Assembly: GCA_949289635.1 (NCBI GenBank)
Contig: CASEOS010000015.1
Coordinates: 1-48,353, forward strand
From: an uncultured Eubacteriales bacterium
Lineage (GTDB): Bacteria > Bacillota > Clostridia > TANB77 > CAG-508
Direction: 5' to 3'
DNA: 48,353 nucleotides
The translations under genes were made by a program, and so were the position numbers. The notes under the pieces are model-generated. The model worked only from the letters and a program-made list of their open reading frames with translations, had not been told where the DNA came from and searched no databases. Below, piece by piece: positions 1 through 8,502 of the stretch (the stretch's first letter is position 1; each line of letters begins with the position of its first letter).

Positions 1-322
1 GTTGTATGTGATTGGGGGAGATAGAAAAATGATGGAAGAATGTAAAAAAGAAAATAAAGAAATAAAAGAAGCAGTAGAACAATTAACACAAATGAGTGCA
101 GATGAATACGAAAGAGAGTTATATGAAATCAGAGAAAGAAGTAGATTAACCTATAATACAGAAATGTATGAAGCAAGAAGAAAAGGTTTAGAAGAAGGAA
201 TAGAAGAAGGAAAAAAACAAGATAGAAAAGAAATTGCGAAAAAGATGAAAGAAAAGGGTGCAGATATTGAATATATAATCGAGATAACAGGTTTAACTGA
301 AGAAGAAATTGAAGCATTATAA
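1..322 (+). CDS. C-terminal part of an Rpn/PD-(D/E)XK transposase-like nuclease (5' end outside window)
   Basis: This is the last ~106 codons of a gene that enters from the left edge; no ribosome binding site or convincing start lies inside the window. The visible part has no catalytic motif. It is a charged helical tail: an MSADEYERELYE-type stretch, then a run of Glu/Lys, an EGIEEGK stretch, and a final short helix pair ending in TGLTEEEIEAL. This tail is typical of Rpn-family (recombination-promoting nuclease, putative transposase) proteins, whose nuclease domain would be upstream. The family call is recognition from the tail only. The stop is followed by an AT-rich spacer and the ileS promoter. 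Confidence 0.6.
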   Translation, partial: LYVIGGDRKMMEECKKENKEIKEAVEQLTQMSADEYERELYEIRERSRLTYNTEMYEARRKGLEEGIEEGKKQDRKEIAKKMKEKGADIEYIIEITGLTEEEIEAL

Positions 323-396
323 TAAATGGACAAATAAATTTCTAAAAAAAGTATAGAGATTTATTTTAGAAAATTCATAAAATAGCTAAAAATCAC

Positions 397-424
397 TTGA
401 AAAATATAAAAAACATGATATAAT
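397..424 (+). promoter_or_regulatory. Sigma-A type promoter of the ileS leader
   Basis: TTGAAA at 397-402 and TATAAT at 419-424 are separated by 16 bp. They lie just upstream of the T-box leader, so transcription would begin near 431. Confidence 0.65.
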
Positions 425-429
425 AAGGA

Positions 430-697
430 ACATAATATAGGAAAAACAATAGTCAGGACACGATAAATGGCATAATATCTTAAAGAGAGCCAAAGGTAGC
501 TGTGAATTTGGTAAGTAAAATCTATTTATTATCCCCTAACTGTTACTAAACTGAAATAAAAGTAAGTATAGTCGTAAATCTGCGTTAAAGATAAATGAGA
601 GAACTAATTAAAAGAGAATTAATTAGTTAAAATAGGTGGTACCGCGGAAAGTAAAGCTATTTCGTCCTAAAGTTATAGGATGTAAATAGCTTTTTTT
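430..697 (+). promoter_or_regulatory. Isoleucine T-box leader of ileS
   Basis: This is a tRNA-sensing transcription attenuator. The T-box sequence AGGTGGTACCGCGG is at 634-647. The terminator stem (GCTATTTCGTCCT paired with AGGATGTAAATAGC, then seven T) is at about 654-697. Upstream, ATAAAT pairs with ATTTAT in stem I, and directly 3' of that pairing lies ATC at 531-533, the expected place of the specifier. AUC is an isoleucine codon, matching the downstream gene. In this RNA family uncharged tRNA-Ile pairs with the specifier and the T-box bulge and favours the antiterminator, so ileS is read when charged tRNA-Ile is scarce. Confidence 0.93.
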
Positions 698-717
698 GAT
701 TAAAACAAATAAGAAAA

Positions 718-751
718 GCGTGCGTTAGTGAAATCAAAGATTTCGACGCAC
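718..751. repeat. REP-like palindromic unit, copy 1 (inverse of 9003-9036)
   Basis: A 34-nt unit begins GCGTGCGTTAGTG and ends TTTCGACGCAC. It can fold on itself through GAAATC/GATTTC and the GTGCG/CGCAC ends. Its reverse complement recurs at 9003-9036 with three differences, next to similar AT-rich flanks. It lies between the T-box terminator and the ileS ribosome binding site. Its function is unknown. Confidence 0.65.
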
Positions 752-878
752 AAATGTGATTTCCTATACAATGAAAATCAGCGTCTTGTACATTTGTTTT
801 AAAGAATAAGGAAATCAACATCCTATACATGAAAGTTCATAATTTTAAAAACATAAAAAATAAAAAGGAGGAATTTGT

Positions 879-3800
879 ATGTACAAAAAAGTAGAATTGC
901 AAAATGGTTTTGTCGGAATGGAAAATGATGTTGCCAAAATGTGGAAGGATAAAGACATCATAAAGAAAAGCCTTAATGGAAATCAAGGAAAAAGATATTT
1001 TACCTTTTATGATGGACCTCCAACAGCAAATGGAAAACCACATGTAGGACATATCGAAACAAGAGTTATGAAAGACTTAATTCCAAGATATAAAGTCATG
1101 AAAGGATACAGAGTTATCAGAAAAGCTGGATGGGACACACATGGACTACCAGTAGAACTAGAAATAGAGAAAAAACTAGGTATTTCAGGAAAACAACAAA
1201 TCGAAGAATATGGTGTTGAAAAATTTGTAAAACAATGTAAAGAAAGCGTTTTTGAATATGTTCATCTATGGGAAGAAATGACAAATAAAGTTGGATTCTG
1301 GGTAGACATGGATAATCCATATGTAACTTATCATAATGAATATATCGAATCTGTATGGTGGGCTTTAAAACAAATGTGGGAAAAAGGATTACTTTATGAA
1401 GGACATAAAGTTATGCCATATTGCCCAAGATGTGGAACAGCCCTATCATCTCATGAAGTTGCACAAGGATACAAAGATGTAAAAGATTTAACATGTGTTG
1501 CTAAATTTAAAGTAGCTGATGGACAAAAGTTTGATAAAGATACATATATCTTAGCATGGACAACAACACCATGGACATTACCATCAAACTTAGCACTTTG
1601 TGTTAATAAATCATATGAATATGCTGAAGTAAAAGCTAATATTGGAACAGATGATGAACCAGTATATGAAAACTATATTTTAGCAAAAGATTTATTAGAA
1701 ACCGTATTAAAAGAAACACCATATGATGTTGTCAAAACATTTAAAGGTGAAGAATTATTAGGTACAAAATATGAAAGATTAATGCCATTTGGAGAAGTAG
1801 AAGGAAAAGCATTTGAAGTCATTCATGGAGACTATGTAACCTTAACAGATGGTACAGGTATTGTTCATATTGCACCTGCTTATGGTGAAGATGATAGTTT
1901 TGTTGCAAAACAAAATGGTATCACATTTATCAACCTAGTAGATAAAGAAGGAAAATTTGTAAAAGAAGTAGAACCATGGGCTGGAAGATTTGTAAGAGAT
2001 TGTAATGACGATATTTGCAAATGGCTAAAACAAGAAAATAAACTATTCAGCAAAGAAAAACATATGCACTCATATCCACATTGTTGGAGATGTGACACAC
2101 CACTTTTATATTATCCAAAAGAAAGCTGGTTTGTTGCTATGAGTAAACTAAGAGATGAATTAGTTGAAAATAATAGTAAAGTAAACTGGTATCCAGAAAC
2201 GATTAAAACCGGAAGATTTGGAAAATTCCTAGAAAATGTTATTGACTGGGGAATCTCAAGAGATAGATATTGGGGAACACCACTACCAATCTGGACTTGT
2301 GAGGATGAAAATTGTGGACATCAAGAATGTATTGGTTCAATTCAAGAATTAAAAGAAAAAGGAATGGATGTACCAGAAGATATAGAACTTCATAAACCAT
2401 ATATTGATAATGTATATCTAAAATGTCCAAAATGTGGCAAGAAAATGCATAGAGCAAAAGAAGTTATCGACTGTTGGTTTGATTCTGGTTCAATGCCTTT
2501 TGCACAATGGCATTATCCATTTGAAAATAAAGAAATGTTTGACAACAATTTCCCTGCTGGATTTATTTCAGAAGCAGTTGATCAAACAAGAGGATGGTTC
2601 TATACATTAACAGCAATTGGAACAGCACTATTTAATAGAACACCATTTGAAAACTGTATCGTTTTAGGCCATGTTCTAGACGAAAAAGGCCAAAAAATGT
2701 CTAAATCAAAAGGAAATGGTGTAGACCCAATGGAATTATTAAACACAGTTGGTGCAGATGCAACAAGATGGCATTTCTATACATGTAGTGCTCCATGGTT
2801 ACCAACAAGATTGGGATTAGAAAATGTAAAAGAGACACAAAGAGGATTTTTAAGTACATTATGGAATGTATATTCTTTCTATGTGTTATATGCAGAAATT
2901 GACCAATTTAATCCGTTAAAATATAAAGACTTCAAAGTGACAAATATTATGGATAAATGGATTATTTCAAAATTAAATACATTAATCAAAGATGTAGATC
3001 ATAAATTAGATAGCTATGACATTACAGGAGCAGCATTAGAAATAGAAGAATTTACAGATAGTTTATCAAATTGGTATGTCAGAAGAAACAGAGAAAGATT
3101 CTGGAGTCAAGAATTAACAGATGACAAGATTGGAGCATATGTAACACTATATAAAGTGTTAGTAGATTTATGCAAAGTATCAGCACCATTTGTACCATTC
3201 ATGACAGAAGAAATTTATCAAAACTTAGTAGTTAGTTTAGATAAAACAGCACCTGAAAGTATCCATTTATGTTCATGGCCAGAAATAGATGAAAACGTAA
3301 TCGATAAAGAGTTAGAAAAAGAAATGGATTTAGCATACAGAATAGTAAAACTAGGAAGAAGTGCAAGAAATTCTGTAAATATCAAAAACAGACAACCATT
3401 ATCAGAAATGTTAATCTCAATTGACACACTTCCAGAATATTATGCAGACATTGTTAAAGAAGAATTAAATGTCAAAGAAGTAAAATTGGGAGCAGAAATG
3501 TCTGAATATGTAAACTTCGAAATCAAACCAAATTTACCAGTCTTAGGAAAAGAATATGGTAGACTAATACCAAAAATAAAAGAAGCAATCGCTAAGAAAA
3601 ATCAAATGGATTTAGCAAACACAGTAAAAAATGGTGGTGTAGAATACATTGAAATCGATGACACACAAATCGGATTAAATGCAGAAAATCTATTAGTTAC
3701 TATGCAAGGAAAAGAAGGATTTGCATTTAGTGGAGAAGGAGAAATCGGTGTTGTATTAGACACAACCATCACACCAGAATTAGCAGAAGAAGGAGTCTTA

Positions 3801-4034
3801 AGAGAAGTCTTATCTAAAGTACAAAACATGAGAAAAGACAGTGGATTTGAAGTATTAGACAGAATCAATCTATATGTAGCAGGAAACGAAAAAGTAGAAG
3901 CTGTCATCAAAAAATACGAAGAAACCATCAAACATGACACATTAGCAGACAACATCTTCTACGACAAAGAAGGAAGAGATTATACAGACACAAACATCAA
4001 TGGAGAGAATTTAAAAGTTGATGTGGAACGATAG
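879..4034 (+). CDS. ileS: Isoleucyl-tRNA synthetase
   Basis: Charges tRNA-Ile with isoleucine in the cytoplasm. The 1051-residue protein has the class I signatures HVGH (residues 55-58, in the [12 protein letters not shown] block) and KMSKS (606-610). It also has a CP1 editing domain and cysteine pairs (CPRC, CWRC, CPKC) that may bind zinc. Length and the HVGH form fit the longer, eukaryote-like type 2 IleRS with a DUF5915-like C-terminus; this family is often naturally insensitive to mupirocin. ATG 879 follows AAGGAGG (865-871). Expression is controlled by the T-box upstream. The last three codons and the TAG stop (GTG GAA CGA TAG) lie within a mobile palindromic repeat, so the natural C-terminus may have been replaced. 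Confidence 0.97.
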   Translation: MYKKVELQNGFVGMENDVAKMWKDKDIIKKSLNGNQGKRYFTFYDGPPTANGKPHVGHIETRVMKDLIPRYKVMKGYRVIRKAGWDTHGLPVELEIEKKLGISGKQQIEEYGVEKFVKQCKESVFEYVHLWEEMTNKVGFWVDMDNPYVTYHNEYIESVWWALKQMWEKGLLYEGHKVMPYCPRCGTALSSHEVAQGYKDVKDLTCVAKFKVADGQKFDKDTYILAWTTTPWTLPSNLALCVNKSYEYAEVKANIGTDDEPVYENYILAKDLLETVLKETPYDVVKTFKGEELLGTKYERLMPFGEVEGKAFEVIHGDYVTLTDGTGIVHIAPAYGEDDSFVAKQNGITFINLVDKEGKFVKEVEPWAGRFVRDCNDDICKWLKQENKLFSKEKHMHSYPHCWRCDTPLLYYPKESWFVAMSKLRDELVENNSKVNWYPETIKTGRFGKFLENVIDWGISRDRYWGTPLPIWTCEDENCGHQECIGSIQELKEKGMDVPEDIELHKPYIDNVYLKCPKCGKKMHRAKEVIDCWFDSGSMPFAQWHYPFENKEMFDNNFPAGFISEAVDQTRGWFYTLTAIGTALFNRTPFENCIVLGHVLDEKGQKMSKSKGNGVDPMELLNTVGADATRWHFYTCSAPWLPTRLGLENVKETQRGFLSTLWNVYSFYVLYAEIDQFNPLKYKDFKVTNIMDKWIISKLNTLIKDVDHKLDSYDITGAALEIEEFTDSLSNWYVRRNRERFWSQELTDDKIGAYVTLYKVLVDLCKVSAPFVPFMTEEIYQNLVVSLDKTAPESIHLCSWPEIDENVIDKELEKEMDLAYRIVKLGRSARNSVNIKNRQPLSEMLISIDTLPEYYADIVKEELNVKEVKLGAEMSEYVNFEIKPNLPVLGKEYGRLIPKIKEAIAKKNQMDLANTVKNGGVEYIEIDDTQIGLNAENLLVTMQGKEGFAFSGEGEIGVVLDTTITPELAEEGVLREVLSKVQNMRKDSGFEVLDRINLYVAGNEKVEAVIKKYEETIKHDTLADNIFYDKEGRDYTDTNINGENLKVDVER

Positions 4035-4078
4035 GGACGTGTCAAATCGTTCCATTTTGGAACGAAAGGGACAGACCT
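4032..4078 (+). repeat. Left inverted repeat of the RAYT element
   Basis: 47 bp starting TAGGGACGTG. It contains a nested palindrome (CGTTCCATTTTGGAACG) and a GGGACAGACC tail. Its first three bases are the ileS stop codon. Confidence 0.85.
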
Positions 4079-4128
4079 AAAAAAATTGAATCGTATAATT
4101 GAAATTGCCTAAAAAAAAATAAATAAAA

Positions 4129-4180
4129 AGGGATATATCTAAAAACACAAATATTTGTGTAGATATATCCTTTTATTTTA
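4129..4180 (+). terminator. Hairpin terminator inside the RAYT element
   Basis: GGATATATCT (4131-4140) pairs with AGATATATCC (4161-4170), with an inner ACAAATATTTGT stem, followed by TTTTATTTTA. It would end ileS transcription and shield the transposase gene from read-through. Confidence 0.75.
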
Positions 4181-4181
4181 G

Positions 4182-4210
4182 TTGACAAATGGAAAAAAAT
4201 GTAATAATAT
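4182..4210 (+). promoter_or_regulatory. Promoter of the RAYT gene
   Basis: TTGACA (4182-4187), a 17-bp spacer, then TAATAT (4205-4210). It lies within the element and 70 bp upstream of the transposase start. Confidence 0.65.
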
Positions 4211-4280
4211 ATCAATAGTTATATAAACAAATATAATAATTAAAATTTTATCAAAATAATTTTATTTCAAAGGAGAATTT

Positions 4281-5036
4281 ATGTCTAGAATTGCAAGAAA
4301 TCAAATGGAAACCACCTTTTTTCATAATATGACACAGGGAATAAACAAAGAATATATTTTCGAAGAAAATAGATGTAAAAAGAAATACATAGAATTATTG
4401 CAAAAAGAAGCCGAAGCACTCGATATAAATCTAATTGCTTTTACAATCATGGATAATCATGCACATATATTGCTATATACGGAAAATATAAATCATATGA
4501 GTCTATTTATGAAAAAAATTAATGGAAAGTTTGCCATGTATTATAACTATATAAATGAAAGAGTTGGAATTGTTTTTAGAAATCGATATAAAAGTCAACC
4601 AATATTAAGCGAAAAGCAATTAATAAATTGTATTAGATATATTTTTAATAATCCTGTTAAAGCCAAAATTGTTTTTAGTCCTGAACAATATATTTATTCT
4701 AATTTCAAAGATTTTCAAGTCAGTCATATATCAGAGATTTCATTAGATAAAATTTATAAAAACATTAATCATTTAATCGATTTTCCAAATACAAAAAATC
4801 AGAACATAATGATAGAAACAGATTTTTTAGATACGTTTGAGGATACAGAAATAATTATTAAAGAATTAATAAAAACATATAAAAAAGAGAATGAAGTAGC
4901 ACTAGGTAAAAATACAGAGGAAATGAAAAAGATTGTACAATACGTAAAGAAGAATATCAATGTATCGCATAAGCACTTGGCTGATATATTACAGATATCT
5001 AAAACAACAGTTAGTCGATATATGAAAGAGGAATAG
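4281..5036 (+). CDS. REP-associated tyrosine transposase (Y1_Tnp / RAYT family)
   Basis: A single-strand DNA transposase of the HUH/Y1 superfamily; 251 residues. The metal-binding motif is H-A-H at residues 60-62 (in MDNHAHILLY). The later block INCIRYIFNNPVKA with a following YIYSNFKDF stretch matches the region that holds the catalytic tyrosine in RAYTs, though which Tyr acts is not certain. Beyond the usual core, residues ~205-250 look like a helix-turn-helix (HLADILQISKTTVSRYM), possibly a DNA-binding tail. The start follows AAAGGAG. No TnpB or accessory gene is adjacent, unlike IS605. It is flanked by the palindromic repeats it probably recognises. Confidence 0.88.
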   Translation: MSRIARNQMETTFFHNMTQGINKEYIFEENRCKKKYIELLQKEAEALDINLIAFTIMDNHAHILLYTENINHMSLFMKKINGKFAMYYNYINERVGIVFRNRYKSQPILSEKQLINCIRYIFNNPVKAKIVFSPEQYIYSNFKDFQVSHISEISLDKIYKNINHLIDFPNTKNQNIMIETDFLDTFEDTEIIIKELIKTYKKENEVALGKNTEEMKKIVQYVKKNINVSHKHLADILQISKTTVSRYMKEE

Positions 5037-5080
5037 TAACTATTTTTGCGACAAAAATTCTTAATTTGTCATAAAAAGTA

Positions 5081-5109
5081 TTGTAAAAGACTTAATTAGA
5101 TATTATAAT
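5081..5109 (+). promoter_or_regulatory. Promoter upstream of the ABC transporter operon
   Basis: TTGTAA (5081-5086), 17 bp, TATAAT (5104-5109). Transcripts would run through the right repeat of the RAYT element before the ATPase start codon, placing a strong hairpin in the 5' leader. Confidence 0.55.
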
Positions 5110-5136
5110 ACATACGAATGAAAAATAAAAAGAACA

Positions 5137-5183
5137 AGGTCTGTCCCTTTCGTTCCAAAATGGAACGATTTGACACGTCCCTA
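5137..5183 (-). repeat. Right inverted repeat of the RAYT element
   Basis: Exact 47-bp reverse complement of 4032-4078. It ends 12 bp before the AAAGGAGG ribosome binding site of the next gene, so the hairpin sits in that gene's untranslated leader. Confidence 0.85.
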
Positions 5184-5205
5184 ACGTTCCAAAGGAGGAT
5201 AAAAG

Positions 5206-6093
5206 ATGGGATTAAAACTGGAAAATGTTTCTAAGAAGTTTGTTGGAAAACAAGCAGTTGATAATATTTCTTTTGAAGTTGATAAACCTGGTGTGTTTGG
5301 TTTACTTGGCACAAATGGTGCTGGTAAAACTACAACGATTAGAATGTTATTAGGAATTATTAAAAAAGATACAGGTGAAATTACTTGGAATGGGAAAAAG
5401 GTTGAAAGAAAAAGTGTGAATTTTGGATATTTGCCAGAAGAGAGAGGTGTGTATCCTAAAACAAAAATTTATGATCAATTGATGTATTTTGCAAAATTAA
5501 AAGGTATGAATCAAAAAGATGCAGATGTAGCAATTAAAAAATGGGCAAAGGTCTTGAAGGTGGAAGAATATATACCAATGCCTGCTGAAAAATTGTCAAA
5601 AGGAAATCAACAGAAAATTCAATTTATGACAGCTATTATTCATGACCCAGAGCTAATTGTATTAGATGAACCATTTAGTGGATTAGATCCTGTTAATACA
5701 GAAATTTTAAAAAATGTGATTATTGATTTAGTAAAAGATGGAAAATATATTATCATGTCTAGCCATCAAATGGCATCTATTGAGGAATTCTGTACAGATA
5801 TTTTGATATTAAATAAAGGAAAAACTGTTTTAAAAGGAAATTTAAAGGAAATTAAAGAAGGATATAAGGCAAATCGATTAGAACTATCAACAGATAAAAA
5901 TATAAATGAATACATTAAAGAATTTAATATGGAGATAGAGTTTTCTAAAAATAATGAATATTCTATTAAAATTGATTCTGAAGAAAAAGCTCACCAATTG
6001 CTAGAAAAGTTGGTTACAGATCATATAGAAGTAGATAAGTTTGAGATTAAGAAACCAACATTAAATGATATTTTTATTGAAAAGGTAGGCTAA
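5206..6093 (+). CDS. ABC transporter ATP-binding protein (NatA-like)
   Basis: ATPase subunit of an ABC-2 type exporter; 295 residues. Walker A is GTNGAGKT (residues 35-42), the signature is LSKGN (130-134), Walker B is LIVLDEP (150-156) followed by the D-loop SGLDP, and the H-loop is SSHQ. The C-terminal ~80 residues are a regulatory extension seen in the NatA/YhaQ group. ATG follows AAAGGAGGATAAAAG. It lies 42 bp before the permease gene and surely forms a complex with it. NatAB of Bacillus exports sodium, but the substrate cannot be read from sequence here. Confidence 0.92.
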   Translation: MGLKLENVSKKFVGKQAVDNISFEVDKPGVFGLLGTNGAGKTTTIRMLLGIIKKDTGEITWNGKKVERKSVNFGYLPEERGVYPKTKIYDQLMYFAKLKGMNQKDADVAIKKWAKVLKVEEYIPMPAEKLSKGNQQKIQFMTAIIHDPELIVLDEPFSGLDPVNTEILKNVIIDLVKDGKYIIMSSHQMASIEEFCTDILILNKGKTVLKGNLKEIKEGYKANRLELSTDKNINEYIKEFNMEIEFSKNNEYSIKIDSEEKAHQLLEKLVTDHIEVDKFEIKKPTLNDIFIEKVG

Positions 6094-6135
6094 TTCTTTT
6101 TAGAATTATATTATATAAAGAAAGGAATAAGTAAA

Positions 6136-7380
6136 ATGAAAGATTTAAAAACAGTTATTGCATTTACAATCAAAGATATGGCAAAAAGAAAGTCTTTTAT
6201 TATATCAACATGCATTATCTTAGTATTAATTGTTATAGGAATTAACATTCCCAATATTATGAAAGCAATTATCGGCGATAATGTAAATGCAGGAGAAACA
6301 AAAATATTAATGGTAGATAGTACAAATTTATTTGAAGGAACATTACAAAGCATTAATCAAATGGAGTTAGGATATAATGTTCAAGTTGCCAATAATGAAG
6401 TTTCTTTTGATGATATAAAAGGAAGAATAGAAAATAAAGATATTGACCAAGCAATGATTATCGAACCAAAAGAAGATGGAACATATAAATTAAGATATAT
6501 TGTAGAAAATATGACACAAGTAGTTTCTGTTCCTGAAGATTTAATAAATGTATTAAATACACTATATACAAATTTACAAATTTCAAAATTGGGATTGACA
6601 CCAGAACAAATGGCAAGTCTATCTCCAAATTTTGAGTTTACAATTGAACAAACAGAAGAACAAGAAGTCAGTGGAAACCTATTTGTTATCATGATGTTAT
6701 CAATTGTATTATTCTATGCCATCTATTTCTGTGCATATCAAGTATCAAGTTCTATTACCACAGAAAAAACTTCAAAAATCATGGAAACATTGGTAACTTC
6801 AACATCACCAAGAACAATCGTATTAGGAAAGACCATAGGAATTGGTATTGTAGGATTAATCCAAATATGTGTGATTGTAGGTGTAGCATTGATATCTGCT
6901 AAGGTATTTTTAGATCCAGAATTGTTAGATGCTGTTTTAGATATGTCCATGATGACACCATATTTGGGAATAATGACAATTGTATACTTTATCTTAGGAT
7001 ATTTTGCATATGCCTTATTATATGCATTAACAGGTTCAACAGTTAGCAAACCAGAAGATATACAATCAGCTAATACACCTGTTGCTATATTGGCAGTAGT
7101 TGGATTCTATTTATCATATTTTACTATGATGAATCCAACTAGTGAACTAAATCAATTTGCAGCCATTTTCCCAATTTCATCACCATTCTGTATGCCATTT
7201 AGAATTATGATGGGAATTGCGTCAACTTCAGAAATCATATTATCCATTGTAGTATTGGTGATTACCATATTAATTATTACACAAGTGGCAATTAAGATTT
7301 ATTCAAATGCGATATTAAATTATGGAACAAAAATGACATTTAAAGATATTGTAAAAGTATATAGAGATAAAAATAATTAG
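6136..7380 (+). CDS. ABC-2 type transporter permease (NatB-like)
   Basis: Membrane subunit paired with the preceding ATPase; 414 residues. One membrane helix at residues ~20-38 is followed by an extracellular domain of ~140 residues. Five to six helices then fill residues ~180-400, including the SSITTEKTSKIMETLVTS coupling segment typical of ABC-2 permeases. This layout matches the NatB/YhaP family (ABC2_membrane_3). Start ATG follows AAAGGAATAAGTAAA. The two genes form an operon ending at the hairpin near 7392. Substrate unknown; Na+ or a peptide/antibiotic are possibilities for the family. Confidence 0.88.
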   Translation: MKDLKTVIAFTIKDMAKRKSFIISTCIILVLIVIGINIPNIMKAIIGDNVNAGETKILMVDSTNLFEGTLQSINQMELGYNVQVANNEVSFDDIKGRIENKDIDQAMIIEPKEDGTYKLRYIVENMTQVVSVPEDLINVLNTLYTNLQISKLGLTPEQMASLSPNFEFTIEQTEEQEVSGNLFVIMMLSIVLFYAIYFCAYQVSSSITTEKTSKIMETLVTSTSPRTIVLGKTIGIGIVGLIQICVIVGVALISAKVFLDPELLDAVLDMSMMTPYLGIMTIVYFILGYFAYALLYALTGSTVSKPEDIQSANTPVAILAVVGFYLSYFTMMNPTSELNQFAAIFPISSPFCMPFRIMMGIASTSEIILSIVVLVITILIITQVAIKIYSNAILNYGTKMTFKDIVKVYRDKNN

Positions 7381-7391
7381 AAAAATATGAA

Positions 7392-7424
7392 TAAACTAGC
7401 TTGCATTTGTTGTTAAGCTAGTTT
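7392..7424 (+). terminator. Hairpin after the ABC operon
   Basis: AAACTAGCTT (7393-7402) pairs with AAGCTAGTTT (7414-7423). The T-tract is weak, so termination efficiency is uncertain. Confidence 0.5.
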
Positions 7425-7482
7425 AAACTATATAAAGAAGATAAAATGAGAAAGCAATTATCATGAAAGGAGTAAGAGCCAT

Positions 7483-7968
7483 ATGGAAGAAGTATTAAAT
7501 GTTTTAAAGAAATTAGAAATTAATTATGAATTGGTAAATCATAAAGCAGTATACACGATTGAAGATATGAACAATTTAAATAATGAAATTTTTAAAGGTG
7601 CTGAAATTTGTAAAAATCTTTTCTTAAGAGACCAAAAAGGGAAAAGACATTTTTTAGTCGTATTATGTAGTGAGAAAAAAGCAGATATGACAAAAATACA
7701 AGAACAAGCACTTTCTACTAGATTAAGTTTTGCATCTAGCGAAAGATTAATGAAATATTTAAAATTAGAACCTGGGCATGTAAGCCCTATGGGACTAATA
7801 AATGATGAGGAAAAGAAGGTAGAGGTATTAATTGATAAAGATTTAAAAGATAAATCATTATTAGCAGTTCATCCTAATACAAATGAAGCAAGTATATTAA
7901 TCACATATGATGATTTAATGAAGTTTATAAAAGCAATGGGAAATGAGTATGAATTTATAGAGATATAA
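7483..7968 (+). CDS. YbaK/ProX-type aminoacyl-tRNA editing protein
   Basis: Free-standing editing-domain protein of 161 residues; members such as ProXp-ala clear mischarged Ala-tRNA-Pro. The fold is recognised from the N-terminal block (LNVLKKLEINYELVNHKAVYT), then KNLFLRDQKGKRHFLVVL with the conserved lysine, then the LEPGHVSPMGLINDE block and the final AVHPNTNEASI segment. These are hallmarks of the prolyl-tRNA synthetase-associated domain. RBS AAAGGAG precedes the ATG with 12 bp between. It stands alone between the ABC operon and an AT-rich repeat region, so it is probably its own unit. Exact tRNA specificity is inferred from the family. Confidence 0.88.
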   Translation: MEEVLNVLKKLEINYELVNHKAVYTIEDMNNLNNEIFKGAEICKNLFLRDQKGKRHFLVVLCSEKKADMTKIQEQALSTRLSFASSERLMKYLKLEPGHVSPMGLINDEEKKVEVLIDKDLKDKSLLAVHPNTNEASILITYDDLMKFIKAMGNEYEFIEI

Positions 7969-8086
7969 TAAAATAAATATAAAGTATAAAATAGAAGTAT
8001 GAAATAAAAATATGAAAGAATTTTCAAGTAAACCGAAATGATTAAATATAGTATTTGATTATTAAGGTTTATTTTTTTAGTTAATA

Positions 8087-8155
8087 GGAAAATTGGCATT
8101 TATATTAAGTTTATATAGATTTTTCTCTATACAACAAAATTAAGCTTCTTATATA
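8087..8155 (+). repeat. AT-rich dispersed repeat, copy 1
   Basis: TAGGAAAATTGGCATTTATA and the following TATATAGATTTTTCTCTATA and CTTCTTATATAAATCAC recur in diverged form at 8903-8976. The 246-bp gap 7969-8214 holds this and nothing else that I recognise. Confidence 0.45.
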
Positions 8156-8214
8156 AATCACATAAAAGAATAAAATAGCCCAAATGAGAAAAAATAAAAA
8201 ATGAGGTGAATGAT

Positions 8215-8358
8215 ATGAAGGATTTAAAGGACAATATAAAAAAAGAGATAGAAATATTGGAAAACATGATAAATTTAAATAAAGAAAAAGAACAAATAGA
8301 AAAGCAAAGAAAAAAGTTAAATAAACTATTGGAAGAGTATTTAAAAGATTTAGATTAG
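8215..8358 (+). CDS. Small helical protein, 47 aa; possibly Spo0E-like
   Basis: ATG 8215 follows GAGGTGAATGAT, a good Shine-Dalgarno. The 47-residue product is one or two charged helices (residues 1-20 and 24-46) ending LLEEYLKDLD. Size and helical-hairpin layout resemble Spo0E-type aspartyl phosphatases, and LNKLLEEYLK sits where their (S)QELDxLI motif would be. That motif is not conserved, so the function call is weak. The TAG stop is the first three bases of a 49-bp mobile palindrome, so the true C-terminus may have been altered. The gene may be co-regulated with the XRE gene downstream. Confidence 0.55.
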   Translation: MKDLKDNIKKEIEILENMINLNKEKEQIEKQRKKLNKLLEEYLKDLD

Positions 8359-8412
8359 GGACGTGTCAAATCGTTCCATTATGAAACGATTTGACACGTC
8401 CCTAACGTTCCA
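8356..8412. repeat. Stand-alone palindrome of the RAYT repeat family
   Basis: A near-perfect 49-bp palindrome from TAGGGACGTGTCAAATCGTT to AACGATTTGACACGTCCCTA (8356-8404). On the right side only it continues as ACGTTCCA, as at the RAYT element's right end. It looks like two RAYT ends joined head to head without an insert. The hairpin may also act as terminator or insulator before the XRE gene. Confidence 0.85.
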
Positions 8413-8434
8413 AGGAAATAAAAACATAATATGT

Positions 8435-8460
8435 ACGAAAATAATTCGTTTATACGAATT
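8435..8460. promoter_or_regulatory. Putative operator: overlapping ACGAA/TTCGT palindromes
   Basis: AATTCGT (8443-8449) and ACGAATT (8454-8460) form a 7-bp inverted repeat around TTAT. An upstream ACGAA (8435-8439) pairs with the same TTCGT, so three half-sites lie in 26 bp. It lies 43 bp before the start of the XRE regulator, a position expected for autoregulation. The link to the protein is inference. Confidence 0.5.
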
Positions 8461-8502
8461 TGAAAATTTGATAAGATAAACAAAAAAATAAAGGTGGTAA
8501 TC

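Larger units (their letters stand above)
4024..5191 (+). mobile_element. RAYT element: transposase gene between 47-bp inverted repeats
   Basis: The sequence TAGGGACGTGTCAAATCGTT...GGGACAGACCT at 4032-4078 reappears as an exact reverse complement at 5137-5183. The similarity continues 8 bp outwards on each side (TGGAACGA and ACGTTCCA) with one mismatch. Between the repeats lie a terminator hairpin, a good promoter and one gene, a Y1 transposase. The unit looks like a self-contained element inserted at the ileS stop codon and ending just before the ribosome binding site of the ABC transporter. Calling it autonomous is inference. RAYT proteins are known to act on palindromic REP sequences, and related ends occur at 8356, 11122 and 25904 in this window. 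Confidence 0.75.

Noticed and set aside
3602..3955. 117-codon open frame on the minus strand inside ileS
   Set aside because: It is antisense to a conserved enzyme, has no ribosome site, and is Ser/Phe-rich as expected for the complement of AT-rich coding DNA. Similar antisense frames within rny, fbp, addA, yvcK and others were dropped for the same reason.
4281..5036. IS200/IS605 TnpA
   Set aside because: The protein is too long at 251 aa, has a C-terminal helix-turn-helix, lacks a TnpB neighbour, and is flanked by long inverted repeats rather than short subterminal hairpins; RAYT fits better.
8494..8502. GTG at 8494 as start of the XRE regulator
   Set aside because: It overlaps the AAGGTGG ribosome binding site; ATG 8503 is placed correctly.
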